Shown here: in pieces, positions 1 to 7,905 of the stretch
How the letters are laid out: each line of letters begins with the position of its first letter
Numbering within the stretch: position 1 is the first letter of the stretch
From: JAVVHH01 sp965276815
GTDB taxonomy: Bacteria; Pseudomonadota; Alphaproteobacteria; Acetobacterales; Acetobacteraceae
Length of the DNA stretch: 64,000 nt
Reading direction: 5' to 3'
Assembly: GCA_965276815.1 (NCBI GenBank)
Contig: CBDIBE010000009.1
Coordinates: forward strand, 496,001 to 560,000
Notes under the pieces: generated by a model
Seen by the model: only the letters and a program-made list of their open reading frames with translations
Databases searched by the model: none
Told to the model about the DNA's origin: nothing
Program-made: the position numbers and the translations under genes

Positions 1-2
1 AC

Positions 3-227
3 GCGCTCACCGCCACGGCAACCGCTGCCGCCGAACGCATCGCCTCCTTAAGCCCGATCGCGATCCGCCTCGGCATGAAGGCGTTTCGCGACACGACCGA
101 TATGGCGCCCAAGGCCGCGATTGAACACCTTCTAGCGCTAAGGGTGCTCTTCTGCCACACGGACGATTTGCACGAAGGTGCGACGGCATTCCTGGAAAAG
201 CGAAAGCCGGTTTGGCGCGGCCAGTGA
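3..227 (+). CDS. Enoyl-CoA hydratase/isomerase family protein, C-terminal part
   Basis: The open frame enters from the left edge and stops at 225-227. The last residues, HEGATAFLEKRKPVWRGQ, are the typical end of a crotonase-fold protein (acidic residue, G, FxEKRxPxW/F), and the preceding helix (AAERIASLSPIAIRLGMKAF) matches the C-terminal helical region that packs on the CoA pocket. Only about 74 residues are in the window, so the catalytic loops cannot be inspected and hydratase versus isomerase cannot be decided. A 14-base palindrome follows the stop directly. Confidence 0.85.
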   Translation, partial: ALTATATAAAERIASLSPIAIRLGMKAFRDTTDMAPKAAIEHLLALRVLFCHTDDLHEGATAFLEKRKPVWRGQ

Positions 228-237
228 AAGCAACCGG

Positions 238-251
238 CGGCTGATCAGCCG
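238..251. repeat. Perfect 14-base palindrome just after a stop codon
   Basis: CGGCTGATCAGCCG is a perfect inverted repeat 10 bases after the stop of the partial hydratase gene. Flanking CCGGC/GCCGG arms allow a longer imperfect stem. No T-tract follows, so it is not a classic intrinsic terminator; it could be a Rho-independent-like stem, a protein site, or chance. Confidence 0.3.
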
Positions 252-326
252 GCCTGGATTTGACCGTGCTCGGTGCCTTGTCCGAGTTGATCCGTGCTCG
301 CACGAGCTCAGAGTGGAGATGATGAC

Positions 327-1250
327 TTGCGCACAATCGAACTTCACGATGCAAAGATTCACCAGATCTTCGAACAGGAGGGTGCCTGGTACGAGCCGCA
401 AAAGCTGTTTCCGGGCTTGAAGCAGGAGATCCTCGACGAGAACAGGCAGTGGCTTGAGGACTGTGGCGGACTATGCCGCAGCACAGGCAAGATCATCCTC
501 CGTCTCCAGTCCTACGTGATCCGAACAGCAGGCAAGGTGATCCTCGTCGACACCTGCATCGGGAACCACAAGCAACGGCCCACCCACCCGTACTGGCATA
601 TGCACCAGAGCGATAACTACATGAAGGGTCTGGCCGAGGTCGGCCTTACGGTGGACGACATCGATGTGGTAATGTGCACCCATCTGCATATCGACCACGT
701 CGGGTGGAATACGCGGCTGGAGAATGGACACTGGGTTCCGACTTTCCCGAATGCCAGGTATCTGTTCTCGGAGAAAGAATTCTCGTACTGGTCAGACCTG
801 CATAAGCTCAAACCTAATGCCATTCTCGAGGACAGTGTCCTTCCCGTGGTGGAAGCGGGGCAGGTCGATTGGGTGACGAGTAGCTTCCGGTTCGACGATG
901 CCGTTTCGTTGATTTCCACTCCGGGCCACAGCCCGGACCACTTCTCGGTGGCGATCCAGTCGGGCGGCCACCGGGCCGTGGTGACGGGCGACATGGTGCA
1001 TTCACCACTGCAACTCCCTTACCCGGATCTTACGCTGCCGATCGACTTCGATCCTGACCTCGGCACGCTGACCCGGCGCCGAATGTTCGAGGAATGGCAT
1101 CACGGTCAATGGCTTGTCTGCACCTCGCACTTCCCCAGTCCGTCCGTTGGCATGGTGTCGAGCCGGGATGGCAGATACTGCTTCGACTTCGTGCCCTACC
1201 GGTCGAACGACTGGATCCATCGGCCGACGAGCTTAGCGAGGATGCCATAA
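327..1250 (+). CDS. MBL-fold metallo-hydrolase (lactonase/hydrolase-like), 307 aa
   Basis: Predicted zinc-dependent hydrolase of the metallo-beta-lactamase superfamily. The metal motif HLHIDH lies at about residues 119-124, with a further His in TPGHSPDH (about 201) and Asp in TGDMVH (about 222), so the dinuclear site looks complete. I prefer the TTG at 327, which gives MRTIELHDAKIHQIFEQ and has GGAG 9 bases upstream; the upstream GTG at 294 has no comparable site and adds residues unlike the family. Substrate is unknown; relatives hydrolyse lactones, thioesters or other esters. It converges on the alcohol dehydrogenase gene with only 22 bases between the stops. Confidence 0.85.
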   Translation: MRTIELHDAKIHQIFEQEGAWYEPQKLFPGLKQEILDENRQWLEDCGGLCRSTGKIILRLQSYVIRTAGKVILVDTCIGNHKQRPTHPYWHMHQSDNYMKGLAEVGLTVDDIDVVMCTHLHIDHVGWNTRLENGHWVPTFPNARYLFSEKEFSYWSDLHKLKPNAILEDSVLPVVEAGQVDWVTSSFRFDDAVSLISTPGHSPDHFSVAIQSGGHRAVVTGDMVHSPLQLPYPDLTLPIDFDPDLGTLTRRRMFEEWHHGQWLVCTSHFPSPSVGMVSSRDGRYCFDFVPYRSNDWIHRPTSLARMP

Positions 1251-1272
1251 AGCTTACGCCGATGATCGGCGC

Positions 1273-2385
1273 CTACGCCCGCGCCGCAGCCTCCTTCAGG
1301 ACGTCCGGAAAGATGATCACACTTCGTGCTTGGGTGGCGCCAAGCATCACCTCGAAACCGCGGTTCACGTCGTCCAGCGCAATCCGCTCCGAGATCAAGG
1401 AGTCGAGATCCAGCTTTCCCTTCATATAGAGTTGTGCGTAGCGAGGAATTTCGCGCGTGAACGGGCTCGATCCTAAGTAGGTACCCGTCATGCGCCACTC
1501 GTTCTTCTTGAACACGAAGCCCGGCAGTGAGAACTTAGCCGTGAGGGCCATGGTGCCGACCATGACCATGAGACCACGCGGTGCCAGCATGAGCACGGCC
1601 TGCTCCACGGTTGCCGGCAGGCCGATCACCTCGAAGGCGAAGTCCACGCCCCCCTTCGACAGGTCGCGCACCGCCTGCACAACGCGCTCGTCGCTCGCGA
1701 CCGTATCCGTCGCGCCAAAAGTCCGCGCCATCTCGAGCTTCCCGGGGACGCGGTCGACCGCGATAATCTGGTCGGCCCCGGCCAGCCGCGCCCCCTGAAT
1801 GACGTTCAGTCCCACGCCGCCGCAGCCGATAACCACAACGCGGCTGCCGGCCGTAACCTTTGCAGCGTTGAATACTGTGCCAAGCCCCGTCATCACGCCG
1901 CACCCAAGCAGCGCCGCGCGGTCCAGCGGGACCTCCCTGGGGAGGGCGACGAGGGCGTTTTCGTGCACCAGCATTTGTTCCGCGAACCCCCCGATGAGCG
2001 CGCCTTGCTGAACCGGGGTGCCGTCGGCGAGAGACAAACGCGGTGGGCTGTTTTCACTTCGCTTTGGCTTGTCTTGGCACAAGTGATTGAGGCCCGAAAC
2101 GCAGGGGTTGCAGTGGCCACAGAACGAGGAAGGGCAAGCCACGACATGGTCTCCAACGGCAACAGCCGCGACTTCCGAGCCGATCGCTTCGACGATGCCG
2201 GCCGTCTCGTGCCCGAGTACGGCGGGCATCGCCACCGACAGATCGCCAGCGACGTAGTGATAGTCGCTGTGACAAAGCCCGCTCGCCGCAATGCGGACCA
2301 GAACTTCGTGCGGAGCCGGCTTATCGACGACCACCTCCCGAATTTCGAACTTGGTTTTCGGCGCGAAGAGAACTGAGGCCTTCAT
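1273..2385 (-). CDS. Zinc-dependent alcohol dehydrogenase, 370 aa
   Basis: Medium-chain NAD(P)-dependent alcohol dehydrogenase. Catalytic zinc residues are visible in GLCHSDYH (about 37-44) and GHETAG (about 59-64); the structural zinc site is the four-cysteine run FCGHCNPC...HLC at about 88-103; the Rossmann motif is GCGGVG near 190. The length and long structural-zinc lobe fit the class III-like group that includes aryl- and formaldehyde-type dehydrogenases. AGAGGAAA lies about 8 bases before the ATG. It is preceded by a long gene-free stretch, so it probably has its own promoter. The substrate cannot be read from sequence. Confidence 0.92.
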   Translation of the reverse strand: MKASVLFAPKTKFEIREVVVDKPAPHEVLVRIAASGLCHSDYHYVAGDLSVAMPAVLGHETAGIVEAIGSEVAAVAVGDHVVACPSSFCGHCNPCVSGLNHLCQDKPKRSENSPPRLSLADGTPVQQGALIGGFAEQMLVHENALVALPREVPLDRAALLGCGVMTGLGTVFNAAKVTAGSRVVVIGCGGVGLNVIQGARLAGADQIIAVDRVPGKLEMARTFGATDTVASDERVVQAVRDLSKGGVDFAFEVIGLPATVEQAVLMLAPRGLMVMVGTMALTAKFSLPGFVFKKNEWRMTGTYLGSSPFTREIPRYAQLYMKGKLDLDSLISERIALDDVNRGFEVMLGATQARSVIIFPDVLKEAAARA

Positions 2386-3055
2386 TTTTGGATTTCCTCT
2401 AAACGGCTTCCGATGCTGGCGGATGCCTGTGCGAGCTGAGCCGCAAACTCCGGCGGATGATGTTGCGAGAACGGCAGAAACTGCCAGGGAGAGAGGGCTG
2501 AATCTTGATGGCTATGCTCGACGGCTCGGTCGGTTGGTCCACCACTTTGGAATTTCGCGAATTCGACATGGTAAGCAGCGATCCACACTGCATCTGCTCT
2601 CACGCACTGAGAACTCCTCTGGAAAGCTAGTTTTGGCCTGCTGACTTTGTCAAGACGGCTACGACAGGCATGGCTCGCCATCGGCCTTCGATGAGAGGGT
2701 CCAGCCCAAGCAGCCAAGCCGCCGGACCATGTTCAGGATCAAACGGTTGACAGGAACTCGTCGGAGTTTAATCTCTCATTATCTGGGGCTGAGGATCACA
2801 GAGTGATACCTGCCGAACGAGTTAGGACAATCGCTTCCCGGCCGCTGCGCTTCGGTCCGACCGCGGGAGAGCGGCGGAGTTTTCACAGGGATGCCAGCGG
2901 TGAGACCATCCTGATCGATTTATTGAAAGCCGATGCAGCACGCGGCGTAGTAGGCCGGGAAACCCCCTCTGCATCGAGGTCACTAGTTCCGACGTGCTCG
3001 GTTTTCGAATTAGAAGAAGACGAATCATAACGTAACGTCCGACGGAGGAGTAGCA
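2386..3055. other. 670-base gene-free stretch between divergent genes
   Basis: No frame here resembles a known protein or has a convincing start with coding-like composition. It separates the divergent alcohol dehydrogenase and SBP genes and should carry both promoters. Visible elements: a perfect consensus -35 hexamer TTGACA at 2747-2752 without a good -10 at normal spacing; a 13-base palindrome ATCACAGAGTGAT at 2795-2807; and the ribosome-binding site GGAGGAG at 3044-3050 of the SBP gene. Base composition is visibly less G+C-rich than in most of the window. Confidence 0.5.
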
Positions 3056-4270
3056 GTGTCCACGTTGAAACGACGCGCTTTACTTACTGGACTGATCACC
3101 ACGCCACTCGCCCAATCCGTTGCAACAAAGGCGCAGCCTACATCGCCGCCAATCAGGATCGGCCTGCTCAGCGACTTGAGTGGACCCTTCAGGGACACCG
3201 GAGGGCCGGGGCACCGAATTGCGGCGGAGCTCGCCATCGAAGATTTCGGCCCTAGTTTGTTGGGCCGCTCGATCGAGGTCTTACAGGCTGACGACCAGAA
3301 CAAGGCCGATGTCGCTAGCGCGATTGCCCGCGACTGGATCGATAACAAGGGAGTAGACGTTCTGGCTGACGGTGCAGGAACGTCGGCAGGACTGGCCATC
3401 CAGCAGATCGCACGCGAGAAGAAGCGGATCTATCTTATAACCGGGCCTGCGACGTCCGACTTCACGGGTGCGATGTGTTCGACTTTCGGGATCCAATTTG
3501 TTTGGGACACCTACGCCCTGGCTCACGCGACCGCCCGGGCTGTTACCACGGGCGGCCGCAAAAGTTGGTTCTTCATCTCCGCCGATTATGCGTTCGGAAC
3601 GACGATGCAACATGACGCAACCGTAGCCATCGAGGCTGCCGGAGGCAATATTGCCGGTTCAGTCAGGGCGCCGCTCGGAACCGCCGATTTCTCAAGCTAC
3701 TTGCTTCAGGCGCAGACATCCGGTGCGCAGGTGCTGGGCTTGGCAATGGCAGGCTCCGATCTGCAAAATTGCATTAAGCAGATGGCAGAGTTTGGGTTGC
3801 GCCGGAGCGGAATCCAGCCTGCCGCCTTCATCCTGCAAGTCGCTGACATCGTTTCGCTCGGGCAAGATACCACCGAAGGTCTGGTCTTCGCGAACTCGTT
3901 CTATTGGAACATGAGTGATGCAAGTCGCTTGTGGACAAAACGCTACATGGCGCGCATGCCGACGCCGCCGGGCGAGCAGCACGCGGGCACTTACTGCGCC
4001 GTACTGCACTGGCTGAAGGCAGCGCAGGCGGCCGACACGCTTGACGCAAGGACCGTTGCGGATCGCATGAAAGCAATGCCGGTCAACGACTTCTACAACC
4101 GAGACGTTGTGATTCGCGCCGATGGACGTGTCATGCACGAGATGTTCCTCTGGCAGGTCAAGCCTAAGGTCGATGCAACCGGGCCGTTCGACTTCTGCAA
4201 ATTAGTGTCGACTATCTCGCCGGCGGACGCTTGGCGTCCTATCAACGAGGGAGGCTGCCGGCTCTCCTGA
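3056..4270 (+). CDS. ABC transporter substrate-binding protein (Peripla_BP_6 type), 404 aa
   Basis: Periplasmic receptor of the branched-chain-amino-acid/amide ABC importer class. The GTG start has GGAGGAG 6 bases upstream. The N-terminus (STLKRRALLTGLITTPLA) looks like a twin-arginine-type signal peptide. The family core begins at RIGLLSDLSGPF; a mid-protein GAMCSTFGIQF and a C-terminal EGGCRLS carry the cysteine pair shared by its paralogues in this window. FYWNMSDASRLW corresponds to FYWDLNDRTRAF of the paralogues. No permease or ATPase gene is adjacent, so it would have to share a transporter core such as that at 17.7-21 kb. It is more divergent and less G+C-rich than the paralogues to the right. 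Confidence 0.9.
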   Translation: MSTLKRRALLTGLITTPLAQSVATKAQPTSPPIRIGLLSDLSGPFRDTGGPGHRIAAELAIEDFGPSLLGRSIEVLQADDQNKADVASAIARDWIDNKGVDVLADGAGTSAGLAIQQIAREKKRIYLITGPATSDFTGAMCSTFGIQFVWDTYALAHATARAVTTGGRKSWFFISADYAFGTTMQHDATVAIEAAGGNIAGSVRAPLGTADFSSYLLQAQTSGAQVLGLAMAGSDLQNCIKQMAEFGLRRSGIQPAAFILQVADIVSLGQDTTEGLVFANSFYWNMSDASRLWTKRYMARMPTPPGEQHAGTYCAVLHWLKAAQAADTLDARTVADRMKAMPVNDFYNRDVVIRADGRVMHEMFLWQVKPKVDATGPFDFCKLVSTISPADAWRPINEGGCRLS

Positions 4271-4338
4271 CGCCACGTTCTGTCCACTGTCCGAGAGCGG
4301 GTACCAATTGGTCAACGAGGTGGGTTGATGATCAGGAG

Positions 4339-4807
4339 CGCCCAGGCCGGCTGCGGATCGGCGGCGGGGCAGCCTTCTTCAACGACCGGCTAGATGCGGC
4401 GATCGCCTTGGTCGAGCGAGGCGAGATCGACGCGGTGATCCTGGACGCGCTCGCCGAGCGGACGCTGGCCATGCTGCATGCGGCGCATCGCGCGGGCGGC
4501 GCCCGCTACATCCCTGCTTTGCCTGACCGGATGGCGCCATTCCTGCCGGTCTGCCGCAAGTACGGCACGGTCGTCGTCTCCAGTTGCGGCGGCGTCGATC
4601 CAGAGGCGACGGCGGACGTGATCCGGTTCGCGGCGCGCAAGGCGGGACTGGGTCCGATGCGGATCGCGGCCGTGTCCGGGGACGACGTCACTGAGACGGT
4701 CGGGGCGCTCGATCCGGTCCTGAGCGAGACCGGGCAGCCTCTCTCGAAGCTGGAGACGCCCATCGGCGCGGCGAACGCGTATTTGGGCGCGGACGCGATC
4801 GAGGAGG
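4339..4807 (+). pseudogene. AtuA-like (DUF1446) protein, N-terminal fragment
   Basis: The frame reads RLRIGGGAAFFNDRLDAA...ILDALAERTLAML and, later, CGGVDPEATADVI, which match the N-terminal part of the acyclic terpene utilisation AtuA family (DUF1446). About 157 codons are kept, against several hundred in the full family. No ATG, GTG or TTG lies in frame just ahead of the conserved start, and the match ends after YLGADAIEEA, where the sequence passes directly into a substrate-binding-protein gene in another frame. It is therefore a fragment with both ends lost. AtuA acts in acyclic terpene (citronellol/geraniol-type) catabolism in pseudomonads; whether this ancestor did is not known. Confidence 0.7.
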
Positions 4808-5300
4808 CGTTTCATCGCCTCGGGGACCGGCACGAGCGACTTGACCGGTCCCGTTTGCTCGCCGAACACGGTGCATTGGACCTACGACACCTACGCGACA
4901 AGCAACGTCGTCGCCCGCGCGCTGGTCGGCCAAGGGCTGAAATCGTGGTTCTTCGTGACCGCGGATTACGCGTTCGGCGCGGCGCTGGAGCGCGACGCGA
5001 CGCAGGCGATCAAGGCGCTCGGCGGCACCGTCATCGGCGCCGTGAAAAACCCGGCCTTCGCCTCGGACTACTCCTCCTACCTGCTCACGGCGCAGACGAG
5101 CGGGGCGCAGGTCGTCGGGCTCGCGAATGCGTCGATCGACCTCATCAACCTCGTCAAGCAGGCACGGGAATTCGGCATGGGCCGCGGGGCACAGCATCTG
5201 GCCGCCTTCCTGGTCCTGATCACCGACGTGTAATCGCTCGGCCTGGACGCGGCACAGGGTCTTTACCTGGCTTCGCCCTTCTATTGGGACCTGAACGACC
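4808..5300 (+). pseudogene. Substrate-binding protein, internal fragment with a nonsense codon
   Basis: From FIASGTGTSDLTGP to SPFYWDLNDR this stretch is nearly collinear with residues of roughly 130-290 of the intact SBP at 23365-24576; most positions are identical (for example CSPNTVHWTYDTYA and SSYLLTAQ). Both ends are missing, the 5' end being joined to the AtuA-like fragment and the 3' end to an alcohol dehydrogenase tail. An in-frame TAA at 5231-5233 interrupts it (ITDV-stop-SLGLDAAQG), where the intact paralogue has a sense codon. It cannot encode a working receptor. Confidence 0.85.
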
Positions 5301-5468
5301 GGTCGCCCCGCCGATCTGCGCGAGGTGGCCCGGCTCGCGCGCGAGGGCAAGCTGCTGGAACTGCCGGTCAGCCGGATGCCGAAGGACGCGGCCAACGAGG
5401 CGCTGATGCGGCTGCGCGACGGCAAGGTCACCGGCCGCATCGTGCTCACGGCAGAGGCGGCGAATTGA
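5301..5468 (+). pseudogene. Zinc alcohol dehydrogenase, C-terminal fragment
   Basis: In a different frame from the preceding SBP fragment, the sequence reads LREVARLAREGKLLELPV...DAANEALMRLRDGKVTGRIVL and stops at 5466-5468. This is the characteristic end of medium-chain alcohol dehydrogenases (helix, basic loop, ANEAL...GKVxGRxVL). Only about 55 residues are kept and no start is present. A different alcohol dehydrogenase N-terminal fragment lies at 24577-24950, also joined to an SBP gene; the two could be halves of one former gene, but that is only an inference. Confidence 0.75.
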
Positions 5469-5570
5469 CCCCTGCGCTTTCGTCTCGGTAACCTCGCGCA
5501 CGGCTGTCCACCCCGTCATCGCCCAGCTCGTGCAAAAAGCGCGCGACGCCGGCGTGCCCACGCCGTCGCA

Positions 5571-5780
5571 ATCCACCCGGACGCCGCGCGCGCCCTGGTC
5601 GCGCAATTGAGCGCCGCGTTGGGCGGTGGCGTCGCGGTCGGATCATGCCGCGATATCGAAACCCCGACCCGATCCGGCACGATCCCGGCCAAGCTCCTCC
5701 TGCCGGAAGGCAAGCCCTTGGGGCTGGTCACCTACCTGCACGGCGGCGGTTGGGTGCTGGCGCGCCCGACCGATTACTGG
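5571..5780 (+). pseudogene. Alpha/beta-hydrolase (esterase) N-terminal fragment
   Basis: The frame reads IHPDAARALVAQLSAALGG, then RDIETPTRSGTIPAKLLLP, then YLHGGGWVL, the N-terminal half of a hormone-sensitive-lipase-type (alpha/beta-hydrolase fold 3) esterase with its oxyanion-hole HGGGW motif. It stops matching after about 70 residues, at RPTDYW, and the catalytic Ser, Asp and His regions are absent. It runs in frame into the monooxygenase, but that gene has its own start and ribosome-binding site. The 102 bases before it (5469-5570) belong to none of the recognised fragments. Confidence 0.7.
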
Positions 5781-5801
5781 AGAGAAGGCGTAGGAGGCCA
5801 G

Positions 5802-7478
5802 ATGCAAGCGGCACGATTCGATGCAGTGGTGGTGGGCGCGGGCTTTGCGGGCATGTTCGTGCTTCACCGGCTGCGCGGCCTCGGCCTATCGGCGCGCGTG
5901 TTCGAGCGGGGCAGCGATGTCGGCGGAACCTGGTATTGGAACCGCTATCCCGGCGCGCGCTGCGACGTCGAGAGCATGCAATATTCCTACTCCTGGGACG
6001 AGGCGTTGCAGCAGGAGTGGCGCTGGACCGAGCGGTTCTCCCAGCAGCCAGAGATCCTTCGTTACGCCCAGCACGTGGCCGATCGTTTCAATCTGCGCGG
6101 CGATATCCAGTTCGATACGAGCGTCACCGAAGCCGCGTTCGACGAAGCGAGCGAGACGTGGGAGATAAGGACCGATCGGGGTGATGAGGTTCGCGCGCGG
6201 TTCCTCATCATGGCGACGGGGTGCCTCTCGGCCGGGCGGATTCCAGATATCGAAGGCATCGCCGAATTCGACGGTCCGACTTACCACACCGGCGCCTGGC
6301 CGCATGAGGGCGTGGACTTCACCGGCAAGCGCGTCGCGGTGATCGGCACCGGGTCATCCGGCATCCAGTCGATCCCGATGCTCGCGGAGCAGGCCGGACA
6401 CGTCTACGTGTTCCAGCGCACGCCCAATTTTAGCTTGCCGGCCAACAACTGGAAGATCTCGACGCAATACGAGCGGAGCTGGAAGGACCGGTATGCCGAG
6501 CGGCGCGAGGAGGCCCGGCATACGCGCTCCGGCACGATCTACAATTTCGGCACGACCAGCGCGCTCGCCGTGCCTCAGGAGGAGCGCGAGCACGAATACG
6601 ATCGGCGCTGGGAGATTGGCGGCGTGGAAGTCATCCAGGCGTATACCGACCTGATGCTCGACAAGGCGGCCAATGACACCGCCGCCAACTACGTGCGCGC
6701 CAAGATCCGCGCCGCCATCGATGACCCGGCGACCGCCGAAGCCCTCATGCCCACCAACCACCCGATCGGCACCAAGCGCATCTGCGTCGATACCAACTAC
6801 TTCGCCACCTACAACCGTCCGAACGTGACGTTGGTCGACCTGCGCAAGACGCCGATCGAACGGATCACGGCAAGCGGGATTTGCACCAGCGGCGGCACGT
6901 TCGAGGTGGACAGCATCGTGTTCGCGACCGGGTTCGATGCGATGACCGGCGCGCTGCTGCGGGTGGACCTGACGGGGGTCGGCGGCGAGCGGCTGCGCGA
7001 CAAATGGGCGGCGGGGCAGCGCATGCTGCTCGGCGTGATGACGGCCGGGTTCCCGAACCTGTTCACCATCACCGGCCCCGGCAGCCCCTCCGTCCTCAGC
7101 AACGTGATCATCTCGATCGAACAGCACGTCGAGTGGATCACCGGGCTGCTCGCGCATCTGCAGGCCAGCGGCGCGACAAGGGTCGAGGCGGATCGGGACG
7201 CCGAGGACCACTGGGTCGAGCACGTCAACGAGGTCGCGGCCCGCACCCTGTTTCCGCAGGCGAACTCTTGGTACATGGGGGCCAACATCCCGGGCAAACC
7301 GCGCGTGTTCATGCCGTATTGCGACGGCGTCGGCGTGTACCGGCATAAATGCGCCGAGATTGCCGCGGCGGGGTATCCCGGTTTCCGGATCACCCCGGCA
7401 TCCTCCGGAGCGGCGCCCGGCGCTGCCGAGCCGGCCGAGATCAACGCGCCGGAAACACCGGTGTTCGCCGCTCCCTGA
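5802..7478 (+). CDS. Flavin-containing Baeyer-Villiger-type monooxygenase, 558 aa
   Basis: Predicted FAD- and NADPH-dependent monooxygenase that converts ketones to esters or lactones. The FAD-binding motif GAGFAG is near residue 12, GGTWYWNRYPGARCD follows, the Baeyer-Villiger fingerprint FDGPTYHTGAWP is at about 156-167, and the NADPH motif GTGSSG follows at about 183. All match the functional consensus (FxGxxxHTxxWP). The start is ATG 5802 because TAGGAGG lies 5 bases upstream; the open frame upstream of it is esterase debris. It is the only intact gene in the 4.3-8.8 kb mosaic. A cyclic or aryl ketone substrate would suit the lactonase-like hydrolases nearby, but this is inference. Confidence 0.93.
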   Translation: MQAARFDAVVVGAGFAGMFVLHRLRGLGLSARVFERGSDVGGTWYWNRYPGARCDVESMQYSYSWDEALQQEWRWTERFSQQPEILRYAQHVADRFNLRGDIQFDTSVTEAAFDEASETWEIRTDRGDEVRARFLIMATGCLSAGRIPDIEGIAEFDGPTYHTGAWPHEGVDFTGKRVAVIGTGSSGIQSIPMLAEQAGHVYVFQRTPNFSLPANNWKISTQYERSWKDRYAERREEARHTRSGTIYNFGTTSALAVPQEEREHEYDRRWEIGGVEVIQAYTDLMLDKAANDTAANYVRAKIRAAIDDPATAEALMPTNHPIGTKRICVDTNYFATYNRPNVTLVDLRKTPIERITASGICTSGGTFEVDSIVFATGFDAMTGALLRVDLTGVGGERLRDKWAAGQRMLLGVMTAGFPNLFTITGPGSPSVLSNVIISIEQHVEWITGLLAHLQASGATRVEADRDAEDHWVEHVNEVAARTLFPQANSWYMGANIPGKPRVFMPYCDGVGVYRHKCAEIAAAGYPGFRITPASSGAAPGAAEPAEINAPETPVFAAP

Positions 7479-7533
7479 ACGAGGCGTTTGCTGCAGGAGA
7501 TCACGTCGCAGCCGCCCTGGAGGCTGCGCTGGC

Positions 7534-7566
7534 TTGACCCGTCGGCACGGCAATCGTAGGACGATT
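7534..7566 (+). promoter_or_regulatory. Candidate promoter with overlapping 15-base palindrome
   Basis: TTGACC (7534-7539), a 17-base spacer and TAGGAC (7557-7562) form a weak sigma-70-like promoter. The perfect palindrome AATCGTAGGACGATT (7552-7566, six-base arms, three-base centre) covers the -10 element. It fits the TnGTnnnACnA operator consensus reported for FCD-type GntR regulators. It precedes the truncated thiamine-diphosphate-enzyme gene starting at 7630. Confidence 0.45.
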
Positions 7567-7629
7567 TTATCGGAAATCTATGTCGGGCGGACCGGCCGGT
7601 TGGCGGCGCGGCATGGCCAGGGAGAGACA

Positions 7630-7905
7630 ATGAACGGAGCGGAACGGCTTGCCCGCACATTGGTGGCAGGCGGCGTGGAGCTCTGCCTGGCAAATCCCGG
7701 CACGTCCGAAATGCATTTTGTCGCCGCGCTCGACCGGGTCGACGGAATTCGCTACGTGCTCTGTCTGTTCGAAGGCGTGGCGACGGGCGCGGCCGATGGC
7801 TTCGCCCGGATGACGGACCGGCCGGCCTCGACGTTGCTGCATTTGGGTTCCGGCCTGGCAAACGGGCTGTCCAACCTGCACAACGCCAACCGCGCCCGCT
7901 CCCCG
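7630..7905 (+). pseudogene. Thiamine-diphosphate enzyme (acetolactate synthase-like), N-terminal fragment
   Basis: Starts at an ATG with AGGGAGA just upstream and reads MNGAERLARTLVAGGVELCLANPGTSEMHF, then FEGVATGAADGFARM, then HLGSGLANGLSNLHNANRARSP. These are the PYR-domain motifs of acetolactate synthase-like ThDP enzymes, including the conserved Glu of the FEGVATGAADG loop. After about 92 residues the match ends abruptly and the frame continues into an SBP sequence. The central and PP domains are absent, so no enzyme can be made. Confidence 0.8.

Noticed and set aside
238..251. Intrinsic terminator of the first gene
   Set aside because: Stem is good but no T-tract follows; listed only as a palindrome.
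2382..2717. 111-codon minus-strand frame upstream of the alcohol dehydrogenase
   Set aside because: Not similar to any family I recognise, overlaps the dehydrogenase ribosome-binding region, and codon use does not look coding.
2803..3030. 75-codon plus-strand frame before the SBP gene
   Set aside because: No recognisable motif and no ribosome-binding site; treated as non-coding.
4231..5406. A single 391-codon fused protein across the AtuA and SBP fragments
   Set aside because: After residue 190 this frame is out of phase with the clear SBP reading, so the tail is a frame shadow, not a real fusion.
6354..7553. 399-codon minus-strand frame opposite the Baeyer-Villiger monooxygenase
   Set aside because: No motif support; the plus-strand gene has complete fingerprints.
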